Below, in pieces: positions 24,676-33,882 of a DNA stretch of 64,000 nucleotides (position 1 is the stretch's first letter; every line of letters begins with the position of its first letter). The stretch is from an uncultured Oscillospiraceae bacterium (GTDB taxonomy: Bacteria > Bacillota > Clostridia > Oscillospirales > Oscillospiraceae), in the NCBI GenBank assembly GCA_934552825.1, contig CAKTEQ010000001.1:372001-436000 (forward strand), given 5' to 3'. A program made the position numbers and the translations under genes. Below the pieces are notes generated by a model, which was given only the letters and a program-made list of their open reading frames with translations, did not search any database and was not told the origin of the DNA.

Positions 24676-25545
24676 TTATTCTTCTTTCATTGCTTCCTTT
24701 GCGTATTCCACGAACTCTTTGACCGCAGGGGGTGCGCTGTCGAGGGAGGGCATACCAATTCCTATATCCACATACTGAGGCGGATCGATAGGCAGGGCTA
24801 CAACGTCGCCCCTGAGCTGCTCGGCAATAAGGGCATTGAAGGAGCCTATGCCCATGCCTGACTCCACCATGCAGACAAGCCCCAGCGTATCATTGCAGGA
24901 ATAGCGGATATTGGGTGTTATCCCGTTATTCTGGAACATGAGCGTGCAGTCCGTCTCCACACCGGGATATATCTCGATATACGGCTCTGTCTCGAACGCC
25001 TTTATGGGAAACGCTTCCGCCCCTGCGAGGGGATGATCCTTGGAAACTATGACCACCATCTCGTCCTTGCGCAGATGTATCCAGTCATAATCGCCGTCTC
25101 GGCGGCTCATTATGCAGAAATCCGCCTGACGCTCCCGGATGGCGCTGTCCAGCTTACTGCTGGCGCCCTCGATAATATTGACCTGGATACCAGGGTGCGC
25201 CTCGCAGAAGCGGCTTATCACCTGGATGAGCTTGCGGTAATAGGCCCCGTAAGAGTTGCCGATAGTTATGGTGCCCGTCTCAAGCCCCATTATAGCGGCT
25301 GCCATCTGGTTATACTGCTGGGACAGGCGCACCATCTCCCTTATTGTGGGCAACAATTCCTCGCACTCACGGGTGGGCACAACACCGCCCCGGCTGCGCG
25401 CCAGCAGGGGAAAACCGGTTTCCGCTTCCAGGGCCACCATCATCCGGCTCACGCCGGATGGCGTATACCCGAGCTGTTCCGCCGTTTCCGAAAGGGTCCC
25501 TTTTTCGATCGCCGTGAGCAAAACCTTATATTTCTCTATCTCCAT
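24676..25545 (-). CDS. LysR-family transcriptional regulator
   Basis: 289 aa. N-terminal winged HTH (VLLTAIEKGTLSETAEQLGY, TPSGVSRMMVALEAE) and a substrate-binding effector domain (PGIQVNIIEG, ADFCIMSRR, GMGIGSFNALI). A GGAG site lies 7 bases before the ATG. It has its own promoter and terminator, so it is monocistronic. Its target is not shown by context: neither flanking operon is divergent from it. Confidence 0.92.
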   Translation of the reverse strand: MEIEKYKVLLTAIEKGTLSETAEQLGYTPSGVSRMMVALEAETGFPLLARSRGGVVPTRECEELLPTIREMVRLSQQYNQMAAAIMGLETGTITIGNSYGAYYRKLIQVISRFCEAHPGIQVNIIEGASSKLDSAIRERQADFCIMSRRDGDYDWIHLRKDEMVVIVSKDHPLAGAEAFPIKAFETEPYIEIYPGVETDCTLMFQNNGITPNIRYSCNDTLGLVCMVESGMGIGSFNALIAEQLRGDVVALPIDPPQYVDIGIGMPSLDSAPPAVKEFVEYAKEAMKEE

Positions 25546-25609
25546 AACTACGCTCCGTTATCATTGATAATCCTTCAATCTCTCGTTGACTAAATCTCCA
25601 TTTCACTAA

Positions 25610-25638
25610 AGAATACAGCATCATCGCCCTTATGTCAA
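25610..25638 (-). promoter_or_regulatory. Promoter of the LysR gene at 24676-25545
   Basis: Minus-strand TTGACA (25633-25638), 17 bases, TATTCT (25610-25615). The 25546-25701 gap also holds a GC-rich hairpin (25657-25682) lacking a T run, perhaps a weak end for the upstream permease gene. Confidence 0.7.
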
Positions 25639-25701
25639 GTCCCTTGGCATATACATGAGGAGCCGGCAACGACCGGCTCCTCACTGCGTCAATTCCTGAT
25701 A

Positions 25702-26598
25702 TTACCGTTTCCTGCCTCTTATCATGTTAAGGGCTATGTACACGCCTAAAAGCAGGACGATGGAGCCCGTGAGGACAACATACATCGCCCCCGTGCTGAC
25801 CTTATCGCCGAAAAAGTAGATATTGCAGTCTACGGAATCCTTTATGCTCTCCACTACCTCCGCCGGGAAGCCGATCTGCCCCATCTCCCGGAACACCCCC
25901 GCGAGAGCGTGGTTTCGGATCAGGCTCGTGCCATAAGTGCCGGGCAGGAAGGCGAGGACCTTCTGCAGCCCGGATCCGAACTGGGATATGGGCATATAAG
26001 CTCCGCAGATAAAACCATAGCCCGCGCTGACCACTGTCCCGACGGCGGATATCTGCCCCTGGGAGGTGAGGAAGGAGTTCACGATGCTGCTCAGCGCCGT
26101 ACCGAAAAGTACAAGCAGGAACACGTCGAGCAGCACAAGGAGCACATCGCCGGCGGACATATACCACCCCGTGGCGGAGAGGTATATGAGGCACGCGCCT
26201 GTGGCTATAACGCACACCAGCAGCGTGGAGATAAGCGTCGCCGCATAGTATCCCAGCGCGAGGGCAGAGTTTTTGACAGGCGTCACGGTCAGATCCCCCC
26301 GGGCGCCTGTCACCTTGTCCTGCACCATTATCATGTTGCAGCAGAACGACACGGTTATGCAGCTCACCGCCAGCAGAGATGAGAACAGCTCTCCGCCCAC
26401 AGTGCCGTTTATGAGGTCGTCGGAGATCTTCATGAAATCCGGCAGCGCCGACACAAAGCTGTTCCTATACACACTGGCGAGGAAGGTCGCATAGAGCACC
26501 AGCAGGATTATGGGCGTTATAAGTGACGCGAAGAACATACCCTTATCCTTGAAAAACAACTTGCAGTCTCGGCGTATAAGATTACCAAGTCCCGTCAT
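25702..26598 (-). CDS. ABC-2 type transporter permease
   Basis: 298 aa with six hydrophobic helices in the ABC-2 arrangement, an N-terminal cytoplasmic stretch IRRDCKLFFKDKGMFF and a conserved middle loop (MVQDKVTGARGDLTVTP). Its start overlaps the ATPase stop (ATGA). It works with the ATPase at 26595-27506 as a two-protein exporter resembling daunorubicin/antibiotic types. The substrate is unknown. Confidence 0.9.
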   Translation of the reverse strand: MTGLGNLIRRDCKLFFKDKGMFFASLITPIILLVLYATFLASVYRNSFVSALPDFMKISDDLINGTVGGELFSSLLAVSCITVSFCCNMIMVQDKVTGARGDLTVTPVKNSALALGYYAATLISTLLVCVIATGACLIYLSATGWYMSAGDVLLVLLDVFLLVLFGTALSSIVNSFLTSQGQISAVGTVVSAGYGFICGAYMPISQFGSGLQKVLAFLPGTYGTSLIRNHALAGVFREMGQIGFPAEVVESIKDSVDCNIYFFGDKVSTGAMYVVLTGSIVLLLGVYIALNMIRGRKR

Positions 26599-27506
26599 TT
26601 CTCCACACCTCCCAGCTTCTTGCCCGTAACGGCGAGGAACACATCGTCCATTTTGCCCTTTGTTATTTCATAGTCCCGGAATATCTCCGGGTGGCGGATT
26701 ATGAGCTCTGTGGCTGCGGCGGTATCCGGCACGGACACACGCACAGCGTCCCGCAGCTCCTCCGCCGGCAGCCCCAGCGGCGCCGCGTCCCCGGGCGTCA
26801 GTCCGTAGAGGGTTATGAAATCCCCGGTATAGCGGTTCTTTAGTTCTAGGGGGGTGCCCTCCGCCGCTATTTTCCCACTGTCGAGAATTATCACGTAATC
26901 GGCGTCGGCAGCCTCCTCCATGTAGTGGGTGGTGAGGAACACCGTCATCTTCTCGTCGTGCCGGAGCTGCTGAATAACGCTCCAGAGGAGCTTCCGGGTC
27001 TGGGGATCAAGCCCTGTTGTGGGCTCGTCAAGAATAAGTATCTCAGGACGGTGGAGCAGCGCCCTGGCGATGTCTATGCGCCTGCGCTGACCTCCGGAGA
27101 GCTTACCAACGGTGCGGTTAAGAAGATTTTCAAAATCCAGCACCTTCGCCAGCTCGCCCATGCGCTTTTTGAATGCCTCGCCTGTTATTCCGTAAAGGGC
27201 AGCGCGGCTGCGGAGGTTATCCCTGACTGTGAGTGACTGATCCAGAACGGAATTCTGGAAAACCACGCCCAGCTTTCTCGTTATATCCTCTATGCCGTGG
27301 TCGATATCATGACCGCAGACAAGAACTTTTCCCCCGTCCTTGGACTGCTGTCCGCAGATGATGGATATTGTCGTGCTCTTCCCAGCGCCGTTCACGCCCA
27401 GGAAAGCGAACAGCTCCCCCTGATTCACGTGGAAGGACAGGTCCTGCACCGCTTTGACATCCCCAAAGCTTTTTACAAGGTGCTCTATGTCTATTATGTG
27501 TTCCAT
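26595..27506 (-). CDS. ABC transporter ATP-binding protein (DrrA-like)
   Basis: 303 aa. Walker A GVNGAGKST, signature LSGGQRRR, Walker B ILILDEPTTGLD, switch His TTHYMEEA. The C-terminal extension of about 80 residues (ending DDVFLAVTGKKLG) is typical of DrrA-type drug-export ATPases. It lies 18 bases after the XRE regulator gene and overlaps the permease by 4 bases, so all three form one operon. Confidence 0.94.
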   Translation of the reverse strand: MEHIIDIEHLVKSFGDVKAVQDLSFHVNQGELFAFLGVNGAGKSTTISIICGQQSKDGGKVLVCGHDIDHGIEDITRKLGVVFQNSVLDQSLTVRDNLRSRAALYGITGEAFKKRMGELAKVLDFENLLNRTVGKLSGGQRRRIDIARALLHRPEILILDEPTTGLDPQTRKLLWSVIQQLRHDEKMTVFLTTHYMEEAADADYVIILDSGKIAAEGTPLELKNRYTGDFITLYGLTPGDAAPLGLPAEELRDAVRVSVPDTAAATELIIRHPEIFRDYEITKGKMDDVFLAVTGKKLGGVEK

Positions 27507-27524
27507 TTATCCCTCTCCCAACTT

Positions 27525-28514
27525 TTATTTTCCTGAGCCTTTTACAAGGCGCATCACTGCCATAACGGCGCCGTAGAGCACACCTGCCACCGCCCAGATT
27601 ATCCAATAGCTCTGGGGCTGCCTGTTGCCCGTGGGGCCAAAGGTGCAGATGAGAAACACCGCCGTCGTCACCAGCCAATATATAAGACTGACCGCACCGG
27701 AAATGCTCTTTTCCGCCTTTTTGCTGCGGGAGTAATCCCCCTCCTCCAGCAGGCGGTCCATGGCATTGCGGTATGTGCCCCCATAGACGAAGGCGATGCA
27801 GCCCAGCGCCACCAGGAACATCAGCAGGCAAACAGCCTCTACAAAAGTGAAATCCCCCGCATCCTCCGCCAGCGCCGCGAACAGAGGCACTATGGACAGT
27901 ATGCAAAGCACCGTGCCCAGAATATTGAGCTTTGTTCCGGTGCTCCTGAATTTCTCCCGGCGCTCTTTTACCATACCCTCGACACCGTAGCTTGTCTCGA
28001 AGGGCTCGTTTTCCATAAACTCATATTTTTTGGAGCGAGAACCGCACAGCATGAAAAGCACCACTCCCGCCGCCACCAGAAGCATAAGGGTACATAGCCC
28101 CACTCCGCAGGCAGCGGCGTCAGAGATAGGCAGCGCGCCGCTGTCCGCCGCTGCCGCCAGGAGAATAAGGGCTATGGGAGAGATGACACACAGGAACGTG
28201 GCAAGCGCCATCCTGGGCGCCGCCCGGCGGCGAAGCTCCAAATATTCCGAAGCCTCCTCCATCGACACTACACGCAGAGACGTGTCCGGCTCGCTCTGAG
28301 CCGGCTCAAGAGACTCCATATCATCCTTGAGAAGATAGTCCGTGCTCACTCCGAAGAGTCTGCTCATCTGAAGTATCTTATCCACGTCCGGTATGGACTG
28401 GGCTCCCTCCCACTTGGAAACCGACTGGCGCGTCACGTTGAGCTGCTGTGCCAACTCCTCCTGGGACCACCCCGCCTTTTTCCTGAGCTGGATAATTTTG
28501 TCTGCCAATATCAT
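27525..28514 (-). CDS. XRE-family regulator with C-terminal membrane domain
   Basis: 329 aa. N-terminal HTH-XRE (IIQLRKKAGWSQEELAQQL, then TRQSVSKWEGAQSIPDVDKI) followed from about residue 100 by five or six hydrophobic helices. Such DNA-binding proteins anchored in the membrane are common ahead of Clostridia ABC exporters and may sense envelope or drug stress directly. GGAGG precedes the ATG by 8 bases. First gene of the operon with the ABC ATPase and permease. Confidence 0.9.
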   Translation of the reverse strand: MILADKIIQLRKKAGWSQEELAQQLNVTRQSVSKWEGAQSIPDVDKILQMSRLFGVSTDYLLKDDMESLEPAQSEPDTSLRVVSMEEASEYLELRRRAAPRMALATFLCVISPIALILLAAAADSGALPISDAAACGVGLCTLMLLVAAGVVLFMLCGSRSKKYEFMENEPFETSYGVEGMVKERREKFRSTGTKLNILGTVLCILSIVPLFAALAEDAGDFTFVEAVCLLMFLVALGCIAFVYGGTYRNAMDRLLEEGDYSRSKKAEKSISGAVSLIYWLVTTAVFLICTFGPTGNRQPQSYWIIWAVAGVLYGAVMAVMRLVKGSGK

Positions 28515-28667
28515 CTATTCTACCTCCGTTTCCTTCGGCGCTCCCTGCGCCGCTTGCAGGAAGAAGATTACAGCATTTCCTGGTTGCAGTCCACAAATCA
28601 GGCTTTCAAATATGTCAACCACCGGTTGCTCCCCCGGTTTTTGCGGGGGATTTCAAGCTTTTTCATA

Positions 28668-28696
28668 ATATTATCTCCTGTTTACCCCCCTGTCAA
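28668..28696 (-). promoter_or_regulatory. Promoter of the XRE-ABC operon
   Basis: Minus-strand TTGACA (28691-28696), 17 bases, TAATAT (28668-28673), giving a leader of about 150 bases. The leader has a 7-bp hairpin TCCCCCG/CGGGGGA (28630-28650) and a CGGCGC/GCGCCG hairpin (28536-28552) close to the ribosome site, either of which could modulate expression. Confidence 0.7.
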
Positions 28697-28726
28697 GGCG
28701 CTGCTTGCCCGGACGTGTATCCCCAT

Positions 28727-28763
28727 TAAAAAGCCCGCGGATACAGGACCTGTATCCGCGGGC
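28727..28763 (-). terminator. Terminator after ftsH
   Basis: A 15-bp perfect inverted repeat (28733-28747 with 28749-28763, core GCCCGCGGATACAGG), followed on the minus strand by TTTTTA. The single-base spacer means the innermost pairs must open to form the loop. Confidence 0.88.
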
Positions 28764-28773
28764 AATGTTATTT

Positions 28774-30642
28774 CTATTCTGCTGTATCCGGTGCCTCCGG
28801 GTTCTCCATATCGCTTATCATGCGGTTGAAAGTGTCCTCATCCATGGTCTCGTAGGCGAGCAGGTAATTCGCCACTGCTGTGAGCTTATCCATGTTCCCA
28901 CGGATGATATCCGTGCAGCGCTCATAAGAGTTGTCGATGATGCGGCGCACCTCACGATCAATGATGCCGGCGACCTCCTCGGAATAGTTCCGGGACTGGG
29001 CAAAGCTCTTGCCGATGAACACCTCGCTGTTGCCCGTGTCGAAGCTGACTGTGCCCAGGGTCTCGCTCATACCGTATTTTGTGACCATATCCCGGGCGAT
29101 GCTGCTGGCGCGCTGAATATCGTTGGAAGCGCCTGTGGAGATATCGTCCAACACCAGCTGCTCGGCAACTCTGCCGCCCAGCAGTGCAACGATCTGCTCC
29201 TCCATCTCCTTCTTTGAGATATAGCTCCTGTCCTCCCTGGGCAGGCTGATGGTCATGCCGCCTGCCATGCCGCGAGGCACAATGCTGATCTCATGGACGG
29301 GGTCATGCGTGTCCAGCTTGTGCATGACGATGGCGTGGCCCGCCTCGTGGAATGCGGTCAGCCGGCGCTCTGACTCGGAGATCTTTCTGGATTTCTTTGC
29401 CGGTCCGGCAATGACTTTTATGATAGACTCCTCAATATCCGTCTGGTTGATGAACTTCTTGCCACGACGGGCTGCCAGCAGCGCCGCTTCGTTGAGCAGG
29501 TTCTCCAAATCCGCGCCCGTAAAGCCCGCGGTAGTTCTCGCAATAACGCCGAAATCCACGTCCTCGGCGAGGGGTTTGTTCCTTGCGTGGACCTTGAGTA
29601 TCTCTTCACGGCCCTTGATATCCGGTCTGCCAACATAGACCTGCCTGTCAAAGCGGCCGGGGCGCAGCAGCGCCGGGTCGAGGATATCAGCTCGGTTAGT
29701 CGCCGCCATGACTATGACGCCCGCATTGTTGCCGAAACCGTCCATCTCCACAAGGAGCTGGTTCAGTGTCTGCTCTCTCTCGTCATGGCCGCCGCCGAGA
29801 CCAGCGCCTCTCTGACGACCGACGGCGTCTATCTCGTCTATGAAGATGACACAGGGCGCTATCTTCTTCGCCTGGTCAAACAGGTCACGCACGCGGCTCG
29901 CGCCGACACCCACGTACAGCTCTACAAAATCTGAGCCGGAAATCGACAGGAACTGGACGCCTGTCTCTCCCGCCACAGCTCTGGCTAGGAGTGTTTTACC
30001 TGTACCCGGAGGTCCCACGAGCAACACACCCTTGGGTATGCGGGCTCCAATCTCCGTGAACTTGGCGGGGTCCTTCAGGAACTGGACTATCTCCTGAAGC
30101 TCCTCCTTCTCCTCGTCGGCGCCTGCCACATCGTCAAAGGTGACTTTCCGTGTCTCCTCGCTGCCTGTGTGGGTGCGGGCTTTGCTGAATTTCATAACGT
30201 TCCCGCCGCCAGCGCCGCCGGACTTTCGGATCATGTACACCCAGAGGATGATAAAGATAACTGTGATGATAATATAGGGGAGTGTGCTCACCCACCATGG
30301 CGTCGTATAGCCCTCAAGATAATTATAGTCGGTGATTATACCCGCCTCGTGCTGCTGGTCGATCAGCTCGTGGAGGTCTTCATAGAATACCGCGAAGGAC
30401 GCGAGGGAATGGGTCTTGACCTCTGTGCCGCCGTCCTCTGTGCGCACGTCCATGGTGAGTTCCGTGCCGTTGACGGTGAAATACTCCACCTTCTCGCCAC
30501 GGAAAAGCTGGACCACCTGGGAGTATTCAAGCTCCGTCCCCTTTGAGTCCATAGGCTCAAAAAGGAGGATCACCGTCGCTATCAGCACGGCGAATATAAT
30601 GATATAGAGTATAAAATCTCTGAAAGAGCGCTTTTTCTTCAA
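28774..30642 (-). CDS. ftsH: ATP-dependent zinc metalloprotease FtsH
   Basis: 622 aa. Two membrane helices (about 8-30 and 120-140) flank an extracytoplasmic domain. AAA+ module with Walker A GPPGTGKT, Walker B IFIDEIDA and SRH (ATNRADILDPALLRPGRFDR). Zinc protease motif HEAGH. It degrades membrane and short-lived cytoplasmic proteins. No ATG fits: TTG at 30640-30642 is preferred (AGGA 12 bases upstream, product begins with the basic stretch before the first helix). TTG 30663 is the alternative. It follows tilS by about 80 bases. Confidence 0.95.
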   Translation of the reverse strand: MKKKRSFRDFILYIIIFAVLIATVILLFEPMDSKGTELEYSQVVQLFRGEKVEYFTVNGTELTMDVRTEDGGTEVKTHSLASFAVFYEDLHELIDQQHEAGIITDYNYLEGYTTPWWVSTLPYIIITVIFIILWVYMIRKSGGAGGGNVMKFSKARTHTGSEETRKVTFDDVAGADEEKEELQEIVQFLKDPAKFTEIGARIPKGVLLVGPPGTGKTLLARAVAGETGVQFLSISGSDFVELYVGVGASRVRDLFDQAKKIAPCVIFIDEIDAVGRQRGAGLGGGHDEREQTLNQLLVEMDGFGNNAGVIVMAATNRADILDPALLRPGRFDRQVYVGRPDIKGREEILKVHARNKPLAEDVDFGVIARTTAGFTGADLENLLNEAALLAARRGKKFINQTDIEESIIKVIAGPAKKSRKISESERRLTAFHEAGHAIVMHKLDTHDPVHEISIVPRGMAGGMTISLPREDRSYISKKEMEEQIVALLGGRVAEQLVLDDISTGASNDIQRASSIARDMVTKYGMSETLGTVSFDTGNSEVFIGKSFAQSRNYSEEVAGIIDREVRRIIDNSYERCTDIIRGNMDKLTAVANYLLAYETMDEDTFNRMISDMENPEAPDTAE

Positions 30643-30724
30643 ATTACGTTCACTTCCTAACAAGTAGTATTGCCGAAACCGCAGGGCTGATATCCTGCCA
30701 TTTCATCTATATTTTCAGAATATT

Positions 30725-32029
30725 TTACCTTCTGCGTATAGTCAGAGTCATATCGTCCCCCGCGCAGCGTTCCGCCGTGCCCAGCCTTTCCACGAGCACA
30801 ACGCCCGCGTCGTCCGCCAGGACAGCGAGATTATCACGCTCCAAACGAGGTATCTTTTCATCTATAAGCATCTTTTTCAGACTCTTTTCCGGGCGGCGGG
30901 GCAGCTTTATCCTGTCTCCCGTCCGGCGGCTGCGAACCCGCAGATTACCCTGAATATTACTATGTTTCAAATGAAAAGTCATTTCCGAATTGTAAATTTT
31001 TTTGCCCTGCTCGAGAATTATTTCAAGGCCGGGCAGCCTCGTCACACCGATCTTTACGGGCGTCTCCACTATTGTCGGGGGCTTTTCAGGCGTGCCGATA
31101 ATCAGTCTGCCGTACTCCCGCCGCACTTTCAGCCCCGGAAGGTCCAGCTCACCGGACCCCGCTGCGCCGCGGCACAGCTCCAGCACAGCCTTGATGTGCC
31201 CGCTGCCGCACCCCGGACAGAGACGGCGCAGGATCCGGCTTGAAAGAGCCACCGGCATTTTCCCGAGAGTCCCCGCATCCAGCTGCGCTCCTCCGGGCGT
31301 CTGTATCACAAGCTCCGCCGCCGTCTCAGCCGCCAGCTCCTCCAGAAATTCCTCGTCCCGTCTCAGCCGCTCCGCGGCTCCCGACGCATTCTCCGCCGCC
31401 CGCGGGTTTATTCGCCGCAGTACCGGCACCGCTTCAAGGCGCAGAGCGTTTCGCGCATAGATGCTCTGGAAGTTCGTCTCGTCATTCATATAGGCGATAT
31501 CCTGCTCCCGGAGATATTCCCGGAGCTGTTCGCCTGTAAAGGCGAGAAGCGGGCGGACTATCCTCCCCCGCACAGGCGGGATCCCGGAAAGTCCCTTCGC
31601 TCCGCTGCCCCTGATGAGGTTAAGGAGCATCGTCTCAAGATTGTCGTCCGCGGTATGCGCCGTGGCAATGTAATCATATCCGTGCGTCTGCGCCGTCTCC
31701 GAGAGAAAGTCATAGCGCATAGTCCGCGCCGTCTCCTCAATGGAAGCACCGCCCGCCGCACGGGCCACATCGCCGCGCCCTGGGAAAAAGGGTATTCCCA
31801 GCTCGCTGCAAAGTGTCTTTGAATATTCCTCGTCCCTGTCCGCGGTATCCCGCAGGCAATGGTTGAAGTGGGCTGCGCCCACCTCTGTTCCCAATTCCCT
31901 CTTTACACTGCAGAGCAAGTGGGTCAGGGCCACACTGTCCCCTCCGCCGCTCAGGGCGCAGAGGATCTTCTTCCCCGGCTCAAAGCCCGGCAGATTCCTG
32001 AAAAAATCAATAACTGTCTCTCTCATCAT
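30725..32029 (-). CDS. tilS: tRNA(Ile)-lysidine synthase
   Basis: 434 aa from ATG 32029 (next ATG at 32026 also possible), overlapping the dnaB 3' end by 23 bases. N-type ATP-pyrophosphatase P-loop ALSGGGDSVAL, AHFNHCLR and ATAHTADDNLET are present, with substrate-binding C-terminal domains (RRTGDRIKLP). It modifies C34 of tRNA-Ile(CAU) to lysidine, an essential step for AUA decoding. Confidence 0.93.
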   Translation of the reverse strand: MMRETVIDFFRNLPGFEPGKKILCALSGGGDSVALTHLLCSVKRELGTEVGAAHFNHCLRDTADRDEEYSKTLCSELGIPFFPGRGDVARAAGGASIEETARTMRYDFLSETAQTHGYDYIATAHTADDNLETMLLNLIRGSGAKGLSGIPPVRGRIVRPLLAFTGEQLREYLREQDIAYMNDETNFQSIYARNALRLEAVPVLRRINPRAAENASGAAERLRRDEEFLEELAAETAAELVIQTPGGAQLDAGTLGKMPVALSSRILRRLCPGCGSGHIKAVLELCRGAAGSGELDLPGLKVRREYGRLIIGTPEKPPTIVETPVKIGVTRLPGLEIILEQGKKIYNSEMTFHLKHSNIQGNLRVRSRRTGDRIKLPRRPEKSLKKMLIDEKIPRLERDNLAVLADDAGVVLVERLGTAERCAGDDMTLTIRRR

Positions 32030-33359
32030 GCCGCCACTCACGAGGGGCGAAAGTTGTAAACTCGGGCAGCCACTGCATCTCAACCTTGCCCGTTCCGCCG
32101 TGGCGGTTCTTGGCTATGATGCACTCGGCAACCCCCCTGTTTTCGCTGTCCTCATTATAATAGTCGTCTCTGTACAGGAACAGAACGATGTCCGCGTCCT
32201 GCTCGATTGCGCCCGATTCACGCAGGTCGCTGAGCATAGGGCGCTTGTCGGAACGGCTCTCGTTTGCTCGGGAGAGCTGGGAGAGACACAGTACCGGCAC
32301 GTTCAGTTCCTTTGCCATTATCTTCAGCGAGCGGGATATATCACTCACCACCTGCTGGCGGTTATCGCCCCCCCGGGACTGACCGCCAGCGGACTGCATG
32401 AGCTGGAGATAATCGATAACCACGAGTCCCAGATTTTCTACCCTGCGGCACTTGGCGTTCATGTCCGCCACCGTGAGGGTCGGATTATCGTCAAGGCGGA
32501 TATCCGTCTTGCCCAGAGCGGTGGATGCCAAGGCAATCTTCGCCCAGTCCTCGTCGTTGAGCTGCCCCGTCGTGAGCTTGCTGCTGTCAACAAAGCTCTC
32601 GTTTGAAATAAGACGCATAGCAAGCTGCTCCCGGGACATTTCCAGAGAGAAGATGACTATCGTCTTGCCCGTTTTCTTCCCCGCCTCAAGTGCCATGTTG
32701 AGGGCAAAGGAGGTCTTGCCCATGCCCGGACGGGCTGCCAGAAGAATAAGGTCGGACTTGTTAAGGCCGGAGATATAGCTGTCCAGCTCCGGGATGCCTG
32801 TGGATATACCTGGTATGGCGGACCCGGCGTTCGCCAGCTCGCTCAGCCTGTCGTATACGTCCAGAATGACTGTTGAGATGTGCTCCAGTCCCTGACTTGA
32901 GCGGTCCTGGCGGATGGCATATATCTTCTTTTCCGCCAGCTCCAGCGTCTCCTGACCAGTTCCGGAGCCGTCGTTCACGACGCCGGTTATATACTCGCCC
33001 GCTTCGCCCACGCGGCGCAGGAGCGCCTTGTCCTTAACTATTGCGGCGTACTCCGCCACGTTCGCAGCCGTGGGGGTCACCTCCATGAGCTGCATTACAT
33101 ACTCCCGGGTGACGCCCTCCGTATAGATCCCGTTCACCTTGAGCTTATCCAATACGGTCACCGGGTCGATGACTTCGGAAAAACCGAACATGGAATACAT
33201 CGTCTCATATATCTCTCTGTTCTGCTTCAGGTAGAACTCATCCCCCCGCAGCGTTTCCACCACCTCGGGGATACAGCGGGAGTCTATCAGCATACTGCCG
33301 AGAACCGCCTGCTCCGCAAGTACGTCGCTTGGTACCTGCCGGGATAAAATCTCGTCCAC
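32007..33359 (-). CDS. dnaB: Replicative DNA helicase
   Basis: 450 aa from GTG at 33357-33359, with GGAGG about 8 bases upstream. An N-terminal helical domain (PSDVLAEQAVLGSMLID) is followed by the RecA-like domain: Walker A ARPGMGKTS, Walker B LVVIDYLQLM, and the SRANESRSDKRPMLSDLRES region. A hexameric helicase at the replication fork. It sits between rplI and tilS; rplI-dnaB adjacency is common in Firmicutes. Confidence 0.96.
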   Translation of the reverse strand: MDEILSRQVPSDVLAEQAVLGSMLIDSRCIPEVVETLRGDEFYLKQNREIYETMYSMFGFSEVIDPVTVLDKLKVNGIYTEGVTREYVMQLMEVTPTAANVAEYAAIVKDKALLRRVGEAGEYITGVVNDGSGTGQETLELAEKKIYAIRQDRSSQGLEHISTVILDVYDRLSELANAGSAIPGISTGIPELDSYISGLNKSDLILLAARPGMGKTSFALNMALEAGKKTGKTIVIFSLEMSREQLAMRLISNESFVDSSKLTTGQLNDEDWAKIALASTALGKTDIRLDDNPTLTVADMNAKCRRVENLGLVVIDYLQLMQSAGGQSRGGDNRQQVVSDISRSLKIMAKELNVPVLCLSQLSRANESRSDKRPMLSDLRESGAIEQDADIVLFLYRDDYYNEDSENRGVAECIIAKNRHGGTGKVEMQWLPEFTTFAPREWRHDERDSY

Positions 33360-33402
33360 CCTCTGTTCCTCCTTCCGTCATCCCCGCTTCTGCGCGGATG
33401 TG

Positions 33403-33852
33403 TTATTTCTCCTCGGAAACTACCACGTTTATAGTGCCGGAGACCTCATAGCCCAGCTTTGCCTTTACCTGGTATGTACCGAACTGCTTTATGGCGTCGG
33501 GCAGGACTATCTTGTTCTTGGCGACGTCCATGCCGAACTGCTGGGCAAGTGCGTCGGATATTTCCTTGCTTGTGACGGAGCCGAAGAGCTTGCCGCCCTG
33601 CCCCGCCTTTGCGGATATCTTCACCATGCAGCCGGCAAGCTTCTCGGCGATGGCCTGAGCTTCCGCCTTCTCCCGTTCCATCTGAGCTTTTCTCGCCGCC
33701 TCCCGCTGTTTCATCACGTTCATATTGTCCGCCGTCGCAGGGAGCGCCAGCTTCTTGGGGAGCAGGAAGTTCCTGGCGTAGCCGTCGGAAACCTCGATAA
33801 GCTGCCCTTTCTTGCCCTGTCCCTTAACGTCCTGCTGCAAAATAACCTTCAT
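33403..33852 (-). CDS. rplI: 50S ribosomal protein L9
   Basis: 149 aa, the usual length. N-terminal domain MKVILQQDVKGQGKKGQLIE with GYARNFLLPKKLA, a long connecting helix rich in E/K/R/A, and a C-terminal rRNA-binding domain (LFGSVTSKEI). Follows gdpP by 30 bases. Confidence 0.97.
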   Translation of the reverse strand: MKVILQQDVKGQGKKGQLIEVSDGYARNFLLPKKLALPATADNMNVMKQREAARKAQMEREKAEAQAIAEKLAGCMVKISAKAGQGGKLFGSVTSKEISDALAQQFGMDVAKNKIVLPDAIKQFGTYQVKAKLGYEVSGTINVVVSEEK

Positions 33853-33882
33853 GACAATATTTCTCCTTTCGGTAATCGCCTT

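Noticed and set aside
28598..28666. A 22-codon minus-strand frame beginning MKKLEIPRKNRG with AGGAGA before its ATG
   Set aside because: The AGGAGA lies in the spacer of a consensus promoter (TTGACA-17-TAATAT) and the transcript would begin at or inside the ATG, so no ribosome site would be on the RNA.
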